Notes: generated by a model from the letters alone, not told the origin. Positions 49,801 through 61,908 are shown, numbered from the stretch's first letter. The stretch is 64,000 nt of DNA from Epiperipatus broadwayi (GCA_028023455.1 JAQFVV010000319.1:622001-686000), one strand, 5' to 3'. Numbers and translations: made by a program.

Positions 49801-50230
49801 ATAAAGCCCCGTTCTCATGCTCGTAAATCGTGATGAATTGATTTTATTAAAGTCGAACAAATTCATCTTCATTTATGATTAAGTTTCCTATTAAATATTA
49901 AAGTTTTGCCCTAAACACATATCTTGCTCTTTGTGAATTGATTTACCAATGTGAAAATAAATCTCACATTCTTTCCTTTAGAATTTGAATCATAATTCCT
50001 GTCACAGTCAAGTACCTTCTTGTCGGGGGCATAGACGTATATAATCATTCCAAAATATTGTGTAATAGTATTGGCATATAATAAGGACTGCCATTCTTGT
50101 TGTAATTATAAATTCCGTTTAAAGACTACAAAATTATAATTATTATTAAACATTTTATTAACACATTTGGTTTTTTTTTTTTACTTTTTTTTTTATTCAA
50201 AATTATTTTAATATTAATGCTCACTGTCTG
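46855..50230. other. Mostly AT-rich DNA; two less AT-rich patches
   Basis: The segment 48380-48600 holds tataaagagcccagg and a G run (48530-48541), which recall an LTR promoter, but no repeated partner is seen. The segment 49540-49860 is richer in C and G (ctcggtgatattt, gacccggcctgg) without a supported frame. I call no gene here. Confidence 0.35.
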
Positions 50231-50235
50231 TATTG

Positions 50236-50320
50236 GCAACCCGAACATATATATATATATATATATATGAGTTGACTTAACCCGAACATATATATATATA
50301 TATATATATGAGTTGACTTA
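50236..50320. repeat. Tandem duplication of a TA-containing unit
   Basis: The unit aacccgaaca-(TA)n-gagttgactt occurs twice in succession (about 50239-50281 and 50280-50319). Confidence 0.92.
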
Positions 50321-50337
50321 TAAAGATTCTTAGTTAT

Positions 50338-50343
50338 TTTATT
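50338..50343 (-). terminator. Polyadenylation signal candidate AATAAA
   Basis: On the minus strand an AATAAA lies about 32 bases beyond the stop codon of the candidate terminal exon. Its placement fits a 3' UTR, but the motif is common in AT-rich DNA. Confidence 0.35.
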
Positions 50344-50374
50344 ATACTTCATTAGAGTTAAATCAGGGGCCTCA

Positions 50375-50591
50375 TTAATCATCATCATCCGTTGAGCTAG
50401 TTCCTTGGCGCACAGTCATGTACCCTCGTCGATATATGTCATCCATTGATTTGATCTGAGCTCGTGAGTTGGATTTGAATTCAGTTTGGACCGATTGACT
50501 TTGAATCCGACTTTGGGTTTGGATTTGTTGATATGTTGGCTTCTTTTGACCGGTACAACGTCTATATGGAGGAGAATTTATTAAACGAAAC
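50375..50591 (-). CDS. Candidate terminal coding exon, unidentified protein
   Basis: On the minus strand a strong acceptor (accacttcttccag|g) opens a 72-codon frame ending in TAA at 50375-50377. Words: FRLINSPPYRRCTGQKKP, TYQQIQTQSRIQSQSV, then KSMDDIYRRGYMTV and TSSTDDDD. Composition is far more balanced than the flanks. The peptide is hydrophilic and rich in Q and S with an acidic end, like a cytoplasmic C-terminal tail. I do not recognise the protein. No upstream exon was identified in the window: on this strand it would lie at higher coordinates, beyond the hAT relic. Of the exon candidates, this one has the best borders. Confidence 0.5.
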
Positions 50592-50644
50592 CTGGAAGAA
50601 GTGGTTAAATTTGGATCCAGATAATACAAAACTGAATAAATTGA

Positions 50645-51790
50645 TCGCACAAGAACCTACATCACGCTATATAGCGATACAACTGAATGTCTATTAGTAG
50701 TAAAATTAGCAAAAATGTTGAAAATAGTTTGATGTGTGATTTGAAAAGTTGTACATTCAGTTTATCTCTTTACGAGTCTACAGACATTCAGAATGTTCCA
50801 CAAGTGTCGTTTTTGTCTGCTGACGTGAACGAAGAAATGTTAGATCTACTAGCTCTAACCAAACAACTCTCAGTATTTCCAAATGTGTGGAAGATTGCTT
50901 TGCAGATTGTGAATTTAATTAGAACAAATGTCAAAACACCCTGTCAATTTAATAACTTCTTAGAAGAGTTAAATGACAAAACAGATGAATTACACAGAGA
51001 TATCTCCTTATGGTATATTATAAGATGGCTGTCAAATTACAATATTTTGAGCCATTTCATGAAACTTCTAAATCCTATTGTAACATTTTAAAAAGGAAAA
51101 CAATACTCAGAATAAGAAAATGTAACTTGGCTTTCTAATTTAATGTTCCTTAAAGACATTATGGAACATTTATAAATACTTAATTTGGCTTTACAAGGAA
51201 AGGGAAAATGATTAGTAATTTGTCACAAACTGTATTTAGTATTGAAACTAAACTTTGGATTTTTGTGCATGATCTTAAGTCCAGAATATTTAATCATTTT
51301 CTATGAGTAAAAACAAATATAATTAATATAAAAGAAGAAAAAAAATAGACAAATATAAAAAAAAAAAAATTGAAAGTGTTGCAAGGGGACTCCAAATATA
51401 GGTTTGAAGATTTGAAAAGTTTCAAATCTACATTTGCATATTCTGTGAACACATTTTATTAGTGATTTTATTGAAGATGGATTCCAATTTTTGAAAATAT
51501 AATTGTCGACAAAACATCTGGAGAATTGGAGTTATCAGGGATGAAAAAGGAACAAGCATTGCAAATGCATATGACTAGGTCTCTAATTGAATTTTGGAAA
51601 CTTGTGTCACAATCAAAATATCCACACTTAAATAAAGACTCTTGCCATATACTGTAATTTCAATTTTTAGTGTGAATCATTGTACTCCACAATGAAGTCC
51701 AAATATTGTTGCAATTGACCAATCAACAACCACAGAATTTGCGCGAACAATTTTAACAAATTGTACACTAAATTTAAAATATTGGACCAA
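50645..51790 (+). pseudogene. hAT-family transposase relic (ZBED/GTF2IRD2-like type)
   Basis: 134 open codons at 50687-51091 read SKISKNVENSLMCDLKS, LYESTDIQNVPQVSF (the D-E-S-T-D position, here YESTD), EEMLDLLAL, TPCQFNNFLEELNDK and IIRWLSNYNIL. After stops the order continues: LSNLMFLKDIMEHL, LALQGKGKMISNLSQTV, then RFEDLKSFKSTFAYSVN. Much later come IEFWKLVSQSKYPHLNK and CESLYSTMKSKY, the C-terminal dimerisation region. hAT transposases cut and paste DNA; many animal copies are domesticated. Here numerous stops and the lost catalytic-region aspartate show a dead copy. Terminal inverted repeats were not located. Confidence 0.75.
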
Positions 51791-53147
51791 ACGGTTTTCT
51801 TAATTATATTATACTTTTATTATTAAAATTTTAAAATAATTGTTTTGTATTTTGTTTCTTTCTCTTAATTCTATTTTCTTATATATTGTATACAACACTT
51901 AAAACTTATGTAAAATATGTCATCATATTAAATAAATTTGTGTATTTAAATAATATGGTGTGGCTTTTTACAATATATGATAAACTGGAAAGCGGCTTTT
52001 ATTGATCTCATGTGTGTCCATCCCTGTTATATGCTATAAGTAAGTCATCATTAAATAGTCATCTAAATTTTGGAGTAATACATTTTATTTGTCTTGTCTT
52101 TTATTAATATATGTTCATACTTTAAAAATAATACATAAAAGTTTGGATGAGAAATATTGAAGTCTTCTTGATCAATTGGGAATTGTAATAATGAAATTTG
52201 ATAATAAGTATAAAATATTTTTCCTACATATAGTTTTTGCTATCTAATTTAGTTTATTTAGTGTTATATTGAAAACATTCCCAAACAAATGACATTAAAA
52301 ATTCCTGTTTGAATAATTTCATAAAGCTGATGAAAAGGATTCAATTTTTTTTATTGATTTTATCAGTTATCATCTTATTAAAATATTAATTTATACCTGT
52401 CTGTGATATATAAAGTAGTATTCCTAAAATCCATGGAGTGACTGATATTCAGATGACAACTTTCTATCTATATCCAGTTGTTAAACTGCAGATTTTAATG
52501 ATTTCATGAAGAATCGTGTTTCTCTTTGAAAACCATGATATTCATCACAATATGAAATACATATTTTGAAATTTTTTTATTACATCATGAATAAAAGCTA
52601 TTGCCGCAAGCTTAACTGAGAAAGATAAAGGATATGACATTTGGTTTTTCATGTCTTTGACCATCTGATCTACTTTTACTGCAAAAAGCAGAGCAGCTAA
52701 TGATGATCTTATGTAAATCCTTTTTCTGGAGTAAAAAAAAACCCTAGTATCTCATAGAGTCCTTAACTGAAATTCGATTGTTTTTAATATAGTTCTACAT
52801 TGCCTGAATTAAATACGTGTATTCCGGTAACATTTGCTGTAGTGCTTCGAACAAGTAGGATCAAAAACTGATTTCAAATCCATTTTTATTGCAAAATATT
52901 TTGACATATGTAATTGCTTTTTGAATCATCACAACTGCATTCATTATTATTCTTCCTTTTATAGCATGATGTGCAACTCATAGTTTTTCATTTACCAATT
53001 GCATAATCCTTTTAGCAATATTCTATCTAATATTTTGAAATCATCTTCGATTAAGATCTGTCTTACGTCTTCTATAGTATATGCTTAGTTGCTTCTTTTA
53101 TTACACTAAACTTTACTTTTTTATTAATGTGCAGCCAATCAATTTTT
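51791..53147. other. T-rich DNA, no gene seen
   Basis: The plus strand is T-rich. On the minus strand a short stretch (about 53000-53140, with KKVKFSVIKEATKHI and EDVRQILIEDDFKILDRIL readable in shifting frames) may extend the relic at 53148-53447. I support nothing else. Confidence 0.35.
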
Positions 53148-53447
53148 TTAACACATCTTATTACAAATCCTCCATATTGTTGGTATCAAGCCATAATCTA
53201 AACCTTTATATATATCGATAAACGTGTTGCACCATTTTGCAAGAATTACTTTCGTGTTTAATTTATTAATATCTTTTTGTATGCCTTTTTTAGTTATATA
53301 TTTTTGATGCTCGCCCGAAATTATGCCTTTTAATGTTTTTATTTTACTTTCCGCCTCACTAAACTTTTTAAAAGTTTTAAAAATATATTCATCAACACAT
53401 AAACTTAATACGAGCTTGTCTGAGCTTTTAGCATTGTAGAAATAAAT
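53148..53447 (-). pseudogene. Unrecognised lysine-rich coding relic
   Basis: 99 sense codons are open on the minus strand without an initiating ATG. Words: SSDKLVLSLCVDEYIFKTF, KFSEAESKIKTLKGIISGEH, then NTKVILAKWCNTFIDIYKG and LDYGLIPTIW. The diversity (W, C, G, H present) is greater than in AT-noise frames. It could belong with the zinc-knuckle trace 1.4 kb upstream on the same strand. An open run of this length is expected about once by chance in a window of this size and composition. Confidence 0.3.
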
Positions 53448-54822
53448 CTACTATGTAAGGCATATAAACTTTGGCACTCTTAAACATTGGTTTTGTAAGT
53501 TAGAGATTAACTCTATTATTATTTTTTTGATAGGTTATACTGAATTTGGCGTTATAATTTATCAATTTATCATATTCCTCTTGGAGATTATTAATTAGTT
53601 CATTATTTGGCTTAAAAGATGCTAATAATTGGAGAATTTTCTGTATTTCTCAAATCCTATTTTATTTGATTTTGTGACATAATGTCTTTGGTTTTCTTAT
53701 ACAAGGTATTAGCTTTGACCTTCTTGTATAATTAATTATAACTAAAGTACTAAATAACTGATTTATTACTGTAAATATAATGTCATCTCTTACAATTATC
53801 TTCCTCATACTCATCAATTACTTATTGTATACTTAAATAGTCAGTAAATTCCATCAACGATAGGATTTATTTTAGCATTATTTAATTTATGCTCTGAAAT
53901 AAAAAAGCAAATCAATGAATTATGATAATCCACGACTAAAATATGAATTTGCATGACTTCGATGAAGATCTTTCATTTTATAGTTTAATTCTTTTGAAAG
54001 ATCTCAATATATGCAATGAAAATCACCTTCCAATATACCATACCTGGGTGTTGAAGCTATTTATTTCGAACTTTAGATTATTGATAAAATTGTGCTCTTT
54101 GCCATGGAATGTACTGCGATCAAATAATGCAATAAAAACGAACGAAACCAATTACATAATTTGTGCGCGAAGTTAGTATCTGAATCCTTACGAAATCTCA
54201 ATTAATATTGAATAACACTTCTACTCCTTCAGTTGACCTATAAGGCAATATGGTGGTTAATCAGGGGGTTTATTATATAAATTTATGAAATAGTATTAAT
54301 GTTTATTCGTGTGAATATAATAATATCATTTTTCTGTTTTTATATGTAGTCTAAACCTTTATTGCTTTTATTTGACACCATTAATACCTTTGATCTTTAA
54401 TGCTATTATTTTTAATATTATATTCATGAGTTTTTGATTCTATATTTTGCGCAGCTAAGCAACATTTATAATTATTTATTTGTTATGATAATTTTGTTCA
54501 TTTATATTTTTGCTTTGGTTTTGACATCAGAAACCCCCCCCCCCCAGTGCCTTGTTTGTATTCCTGAGTTTCTACTAGATTAGGTAATACATTAATAGGA
54601 CCTGTTTTATCTTGTTTGTTCCTGTTTGGTAAATTATTTTATTATTTCTAGTATTATTATATTCACATTTATTGAGCATTTTATCCAATCTATTCTAAAA
54701 TATTAAAGATTTCCAACTATTATTAATTCTTTCAATTGTCGCCTCAATATTTTGTTATTCAAATTCAAGTTCATCAATTTGAGTGTCATTTATTTGAGAT
54801 GACACCACAGTGATCCAATCTA
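53448..54822. other. T-rich DNA, possible continuation of a decayed element
   Basis: On the minus strand, fragments such as TQIDELEFE and IERINNSWKSLIF follow the zinc knuckle but with many stops. The open plus frame at 53943-54176 shows no domain. A C run lies at 54534-54545. Confidence 0.3.
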
Positions 54823-54916
54823 TTAATTTTTTTTACACTTTGCACATTTTTCAACCTCATAATTAATTGCTATATGCCCCACTTTTGTAACATTTAAAAC
54901 AGAGAGGATTTTTACA
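54823..54916 (-). pseudogene. Retroelement gag/ORF1-type zinc-knuckle relic
   Basis: On the minus strand CKNPLCFKCYK is followed, after a one-base shift in an A-run, by KVGHIAINYEVEKCAKCKKN. Together this gives C-x2-C-x4-H-x4-[C replaced by Y], with a second C-x2-C eight residues on. This matches CCHC knuckles of retrotransposon gag or LINE ORF1 nucleic-acid-binding proteins. The last knuckle cysteine is lost (TAT for TGT). Confidence 0.5.
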
Positions 54917-57900
54917 CTTTAATATGATAGAAACGGCCATTTTTTAATACTTTTTGAGGCATTTGTTCTTTTGATATCCTTTTTTACAATTGAAGTATTA
55001 TTATCGACGACTCATTAGATGGAATTTTAAAAGAATATTAGGAATCATTTCCCTTGACATTTTTATGTTGTCGGCATACCTATTTATTACTGTACGAAAG
55101 GAATCTTTTAAAGGGGTATGCACTATTCTTCAATAAACTACAGGATAGGATTCTTTATAACTTTTTACGACATTGTAACTCTTTTATTAGACTCTCAGCT
55201 AATTCTTTGTGTTTTGTAACAATACTTAATAAAACAAAATTTTTTGTGGGGAAGAACGCCTTATGACATATAGTGTCGAGTAAATTATATTTATTAAGTA
55301 TTTTGAGATATTCACTAATGTCAGTTTTATCAAAGACATGTTTCTCATTGCTATCATTTGATTAGGTAACATTGTATGATTTTTTTGTCTAATAATCATT
55401 TAATTTCATATTTTCGAAGGAAACTTATACGAATTTCGATTTTCTGGTAAATAGTCATTTATTCTGTAAAATAATGTGATTGCAATTTTTTAAAAAATTT
55501 TTGCCACTTAATATTGATACTATTTCTTGCACTCATTTCAAGTTGTTAGGTAAATAATCTTATTTTTCTAGACACGAAGTGTTCATTCACTCTGTTTTAC
55601 TTTTAGTTTTTCTTTTATTCCATTAACTGTATGATGAATTATTTCTTAATTTAGATACATTCTGTCTGTTTTTGACCTCAAATTATTTTTTTAATACTGC
55701 CTGATAATTTCTCTGTTTCTTTTTAAAGAAAATATTTTCACGATAATTTAGCGTTTTTCATAGTTTATCTTTTAACAGTTTAGCGTTTTCCGTCATTACA
55801 AAATTATATTCGTAAGTCGAATTTACTTCATTTAAATTTAAGTCTTTAATGGGATTTTTTTTCAAAGGATTTTATGAATCAAATGTTACATAAATCTATC
55901 TTATAAGTCATATTTAGAATAGGAATAGAACCTACAATAACCTTACTATTAATAGTATAATAATATATATTACATATTTACAAAAATTAGAAAAAATAAT
56001 GTTATTCTTATTGTAAAACAGCTTCTGATAATTGGAGATATGATGTTACTATCTGAGATGCTACGATATTAAGGAGCGGATATGAAAGTAAATATTGGGT
56101 ACGGAAATCTTTTTATTCCCTGCTCTTATTGACTGTAATAGAAATAGTTTGGTCTTCCCTAGAATCATTATTATATAAAATGCATCCGGTGTATCAAAAT
56201 GCACATAGAATAAATGGCAAAGTCTTAATTTCAGCGAATATTTCCTGTCAAAATGATTTGAATTGAGTTTACAATGAGAATTTTGGAATAGACTTGAGTT
56301 GCTAAGTATATGCTTTCATAAGATTGACATTCAAAAATTGAAATTTATGATTTTTTTCTACTAGTTTAAATATAAAGAAAATCAAAACAGCAATAATTAG
56401 ATATATGTTATGCAAACTTATGCACAAAAAATTCAAATAAAAATTTAAAATAATGGACAAAAAACTCCAAACAGTGAGCCAAGTTTATGAAATAATGCAT
56501 TAAGTTCAATATAAAGTTAAATCAGAGATCAAGAGATTCATAGTAATGCGTAATCTGAAAGATAAAAAGTAAATAATGGAGTATTTAAAAACTTGAAAAA
56601 GATTAACAGATTTAAAAACTACAGAAGATTACAGATAGTCTTGAGTGTAAAAATGTTATTTTAAATCAAGTACATTATAATTATGAATAAATCACAATTC
56701 ACTCTAAAGAAGAAAAGTTTCAGGATAGAGAAATTAGAAAAAGCTTAGATCTTAATGAAACAAAACATTAATGCGATGTCTACCTAGTAGAATAATCAAG
56801 AAAAAATCATTTAGAGTTAATTCAATTTGAGATATTGTGTGGTATAATACCATTTGATGAGGACATAAACCATGTAAGAATAAGTGTGAGGTCAATGATG
56901 ATAAGTCTAAAGGTAGAGATTATAATTTAGCAATAAAACTGGAAAAGATATTATGAAAGAATACTATGTAGAAATCTATTAACATGTGCTTTAAAATAAA
57001 AAAAAGATATAACGACCAAATTTTAGAGGAAGATAAATCATTATACAAGAACAAGGAAGTTCCTCATAACAAATACTGGAACCATCAGATAAGCTCCTGA
57101 GACTTAGGAATAATATACATAAGACTCTATGAAGCTCAATCAACTGCAATTTACTAAAATAAAACATCTACCTGTTTTAAAGTTAAAGGAAATTTACCAA
57201 ATAATTATTAAACATTATTCAGAATCCTCAATAAGATCTAAGAAATGAAAAGTACAGCCTACATAAAAGTTCCCAGAGGCTGAGATCATAAATGTAAAAA
57301 CTTTTAAGGAGGAGTAAGGTAATCCACTTTATAGTTTAAGTAGATTTAGAAAGCTATTCACATTTCATAAAATAAATGTATGAAAAAGGTTATTGTATTT
57401 AGCTACAATTTATAAAGAGCTGTCAAATTTGGTGGGTATTTTTTTATGAAACCTCAAATATTTCAAGAATACACAATGGGTTCTCATAAAAAAGGTTTTT
57501 CAAACTACTTGCAGTGATACCTATAAATCAATGTAAGAATAAAAAAAATATAATTAATTATTGTATACAGTCTTTAAATTCACAGAAGTACTGTTGGCTA
57601 ATTCCTTAACCCTCTCAACTGTCATTAAATTAAAACAGACAGTACAGAAGCAAAGTTCAACTCAAATTCCATGAATCCCGATTAACGATAGCAACTTTGG
57701 AAAAAGGTTAAAGGTGCATGAATTGTTATATAAACTTGTGAAAAGTAAAAACAATAATAGTAATTTAATGACTGCTCCGGTTTTCATGGATCATGAAAGA
57801 ACATGTAAATATAAATTTAAGTTTGATATTGAAAGTGTTTAAGATTCTTCATGAAACCACAATAAAATAAGAATTAAGAAGGCAATTTTAATAAATAGAA

Positions 57901-58796
57901 ATAAAATGAGTATAATTAATATTCCTGTTTTTACATTTAAAAAAAAATATTATTTCATAACTTTAATATGAAATTTTATTTAATATTTTTTAAAAAAGAG
58001 TTAGTTTATTATGGTGACAAATAAAAAAATAAAAAAAAGGTGATTTATCTTCATATGTATTAGTTACATATTTAATGAGAAGCAAACTAAAAATGTTTAT
58101 TTACAAACATAATATAAATTTGACAAACTTCTTTAACAAAATAAAAAAAAAATGCTTATGTACATATGTAAGTGTTAAGTATGTATACCTATCATATTAA
58201 TAATTAAAAATATTCAATAAACCAACCCTTTTCCTAATAGGTATACATGAATAAATACTCATTATATATAAAAAATAAATAAATGTGAGAAAAAATAATA
58301 AAATCATTAATTCAACATTTCATTGATGATAAAACTAACAAACTAATTAATCAAATAAATGAAAATATATTAAATAACTACTGGATTTCATTCTAATAGT
58401 AGTGTTTTATCTCTCTGGAAGAACCTCTTCTTAACATGTAGAAGTTAAATAAAAAAGAGAATTCATGTAGAAATGTTAATCATTTATCCTGAATAAATAA
58501 ACATGAACAACTGTTAATTAACAAAAGAAAAATAAACAACATAAATTCTGTACTGTCAAAACTTTATATTTCCTTTTTATATGGAAAAACGATGAATAAA
58601 AATCTTAGCACTACAACATATTTTGATAAGGATTCTAATAATAATCAAAACTAATGCAATATCATAATGAAGAGAATATTACATAAATATTATTATTAAA
58701 AATATTTAAGCTAAGAAATTTATTCTGTGTGTTGTGTTTTCTCGAATTTAACTACAATGAAATCTTCCAAGTTAAGGAAATTATATATATATATAT
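54917..58796. other. Strand-asymmetric AT-rich DNA, no gene seen
   Basis: The plus strand is T-rich up to about 55900 and A-rich from about 56300 to 58500. Frames on the A-rich side have more stops than expected for coding relics. No repeat partner was found. Confidence 0.4.
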
Positions 58797-59403
58797 TGTA
58801 ACGATATATAAATATGTCGTTACATTAATTTAAAATAAAAACTTAAAAGTTCGCAAATAAAAGTAAAAAAACTAAACGCTAGAATTAAAATGTTTTGTTA
58901 AACGTATATACATTCGCACAGATGCCAAACTTTAAAAATATTTAAAAAAACAAAAACAAATAAGTATTTGAACGTACTTTTTTATAAATAAAAAAAGTAC
59001 AAGATTTAAAAATAAAAACAGGTATTAATTAATTCTTGTAATCTGTAAATGGAAATGATTGTTTATGAATTATCGAAAACCAAACTGGCCCTTGGGCTCT
59101 TGTATAATTAAAAATCATCTGATGAAAGATAGATAAGAAAATAAAGAGAAATTAGCTTGACCAATGGAAGCACTAAGCCTTGGCTCAGACCCTAACGAAA
59201 GTGATGGATTAGTGACATTTTGTTGATTGAATGCGTGTGGATGATATAAAAAGAGAAAGACAGTTTTTTCGGACAGTTCCAGCGTTGTGTGTTTGAGAGT
59301 TGTGGTAGGACACACATACCACACTCTCTATTTAAAAAAGAAAAAGGAAAAGACTGTGATACCTTGAACCAGCTATTGCCATCTCCAGAACATTATCTTC
59401 TAA
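58797..59403 (+). mobile_element. Candidate solo LTR or 5' LTR of a Gypsy-type element
   Basis: It starts with tgtaacga, which pairs with tcgttaca at 58817-58824, following a TA tract. A tataaaaag TATA-like box lies at 59245-59253, with a GC-richer R region after it (cggacagttccagcgttg). It is followed by a PBS-like tggaggcgtcgcggg at 59404. No second LTR or internal coding was found. The 3' border is uncertain; it lacks an obvious CA directly before the PBS-like word. Confidence 0.4.
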
Positions 59404-59421
59404 TGGAGGCGTCGCGGGAAT
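59404..59421 (+). promoter_or_regulatory. tRNA primer-binding-site-like sequence
   Basis: tggaggcgtcgcgggaat starts with TGGAGGC, complementary to acceptor ends GCCTCCA such as those of tRNA-Thr. The rest of the match is imperfect. It is suggestive only because of its position after an LTR-like block. Confidence 0.3.
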
Positions 59422-60212
59422 TAAAAACAGGAACCTAGACTCTTCTACCATAAGCTATATGAAATGAACAATTGTTAAAATAAATTAAGAACTTTCGTTA
59501 AGTTTTACAAATTGATAAACAAGCCAACTTAAATGTTAAAACAGACTCTTATCTGACTTTTGTAAGTTTTTAAATCAAATTAATAATGTTTAATTTTATA
59601 TGTTTTCCGATTGATAAACATCATTTACATTTTTTTTTCTTATTGTAAAGATTATTTAAATGCATGAAATTTAAGTTGTTTATAGACGCTTGCATGGATT
59701 CATTCGCGGTTAATTATATTTTGGTTTTCATATTTGGTCAAAATATATAAACATTCGATAAATAATGATACTGTACGGTATCTAAAATGTATTTATTCAG
59801 ATGTCGTTTAAGTTATTGGTGACAACACAAGTATCTTATGGTGAATACCATTGGGTTACTTATAAATTTCCCTCTGCGATTGTCGGTATCAATAATTTTG
59901 TATTTTGATCATTTATGTTTATTTTGAAATGTTTTTGACCGTGGAATCTATGTAATTGATCTATACCCAACATTTTTAAACAAATCTGTGTGAACATATT
60001 TAAATGTTAAATCTAAGTCGGGCGTGAATGGCTATATAGTTTAGTAAAGTTATATTAAGGGAGGGTAATCTTAGGTTATTCATTTTGTAGTTGAATTGGT
60101 TCAATGGATTGGATATATTTGTGTAATTGTAGATGTAGTATGAGGTCCGCTACGGGCAGGATTATAGATATATGCCACACACCTTCTGTTTGCCTAGGGA
60201 TGGATTTGTAAG
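59422..60212. other. Upstream DNA of the candidate first exon
   Basis: No element is recognised. Composition becomes more balanced towards 60130-60212 (aggtccgctacgggcagg), consistent with a 5' untranslated region. Confidence 0.35.
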
Positions 60213-60348
60213 ATGGCAAAGGACCGCAGTCCATTCCTATGGAGTTTTATGTTTATTGTTCTACTCGCCAACAGATGTCACATTCCTGTTGGTGGAGAGA
60301 CAATGTCTTCTCTAATTCTACTTACTGATCAGATGTACATTCCTGACA
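60213..60348 (+). CDS. Candidate first coding exon with signal peptide
   Basis: The ATG has a good start context (aagATGg) and opens a 45-codon frame. MAKDRSPFLWSFMFIVLLA is a basic start followed by a hydrophobic core typical of a signal peptide. NRCHIPVGGETMSSLILLTD and QMYIPD follow. The frame ends at a strong splice donor (gaca|gtaagt) at 60349. Codons use C and G more than the flanks. It may be the first exon of a secreted or membrane protein whose other exons lie downstream of the window or were not recognised. I cannot name it. Confidence 0.45.
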
Positions 60349-61395
60349 GTAAGTATTTTGTGTTGTCGTATTTTCATGCTACATTGAATACATGAATGTA
60401 TCAGATGGATTGGCGCCGGTTTGATCGCGAAATTTGTTGCCTAGGGTTAAATCAGGGAAGAATATTTTCTTTTCAAATGCAGATCTATGTAGTCTATTCA
60501 TACTTGACTATCTAAATAAAATATTAAACTCATTGAAACTTAGTTAAATGTAAAATTAAAAGATTATTAGAAAAATCTAAAATGTTGAATTTATTCCTCA
60601 AAATTTAAATGTTATTTTATATGTGGTAAATAAATATTTTTATGTGTTAATTTTTGGCAGTGGCTTTTATTTATTTATATTTAAGATATAAATTTAGATA
60701 TAGATTTTTATCTCTGCGTCTCCACTGAGCTAGTGACTTGGGCTAATGATCTGAATATTTAAATAAAGTGGAATCTTAACAGTGTGTATCTGCCTACTCT
60801 ATAAATTTTTCTAGGTTTAGCTCTGTAGAGCAGATATTGAAGTTTGCAGTTAGATTCGATCTTCACTTGCATTTTGATCATTATAATATATATATATATT
60901 GTAACCTTGCTTGCGATCTGATTGGATGTTAATAGTCATAAGTGCTTGAGAGTTTTGCAGTCTCTCAGTTTAATTTCAATACTGTCTGTGCTTTATAAAA
61001 TAATTATTATTTACTTATATTTTAGTGTAAAATATAAACATTGATAGAATTGATATAAAAAATTCTCTGTCTTCTTTAAGGTGATTTGATTTCCTTGGTT
61101 TGCATTCTGAACAGACTATTTACTTGCATTCAAAATAATTTATTGTGAGACTAACTAATATTTTGTCTTGCTTATTGCCTGTATTATTTTAATGTATTTA
61201 AAATTGCTCTTTTCCATCCACTAATTTGGGTCAAATATGTTTAACTTGTAAGAAATTGACAGCACACATCACATTTAGTAAAATGTGATTAATAATAAAA
61301 ATAATTCTTATTTATTTAAAATAATCTTAGAAATTATTTTCATTTAACTCAAAAGCCATTTATTTAACTAATTTTTAATCATTAGATAAAAATAT
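60349..61395. other. AT-rich DNA, no gene seen (possible first intron)
   Basis: A TA tract followed by ttgtaac lies at about 60886-60902. No exon-like segment is supported. Confidence 0.4.
61382..61395. repeat. 14-bp flanking duplication, left
   Basis: ttagataaaaatat occurs exactly again at 61909-61922, on the other side of the fold-back element. Confidence 0.75.
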
Positions 61396-61908
61396 CACAT
61401 GATTACCATCTCTTATACTAGCACATAATTGTTATTAAACAAGGTAAGACTCTCCATACAGTAGTGCCACTCTGTGCCAAACAGAGTAATCAATGGATGC
61501 CAGAAGGCTTGTGCATAAAATCCTTATCTAGTGCCTACTCATCCATTATCCCCAGACTAGTTTCTGGCTTGTGGCTTTTGTCTGCGAGGAGCCTTGCATC
61601 TGAGAGCACTGCACCTAGATCTTAGGATCTAAAATATTATTGAAAATATTATTGTGTTTTCAATTTCATTCTCATAGTTTTGTAGTTAAGTAGAGATAAA
61701 AGATGGCTGCTGAAGGGTTGCATTAGATCCTAAGATCTAGATGCAGATCCAAAGCTCCTCACTGACAAAGGCCACAAGCCAGAAACTAGTCTGGGGATAT
61801 TGGATGAGTAGGCACTAGATAGGGATTTTATGCACAAGCCTTCTGGCATCCATTGATTACTCTGGTTGGCAAAGGTTGGCACTACTATATGGAGAGAGTT
61901 TTGCCTTG
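61396..61908. mobile_element. Fold-back element with ~190-bp inverted arms
   Basis: Left arm about 61435-61632 and right arm 61723-61908 are imperfect reverse complements: aatcaatggatgccagaagg, gtgcctactcatcca and agtttctggcttgtgg, each mirrored. The loop is about 90 bp. With the 14-bp duplication on both sides it looks like a single insertion of 513 bp. A 40-bp tail (61396-61434) lies outside the left arm only. No coding capacity was seen; the 67-codon minus frame is a by-product of the arm. It could be a MITE-like or retroposed fold-back. Confidence 0.75.

Noticed and set aside
57000-57900. Long quasi-readable plus frame if TAA/TAG/TGA are read as sense
   Set aside because: Stops are more frequent than expected for AT-rich DNA, with no motif. 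This gives no support for recoding or a coding relic.
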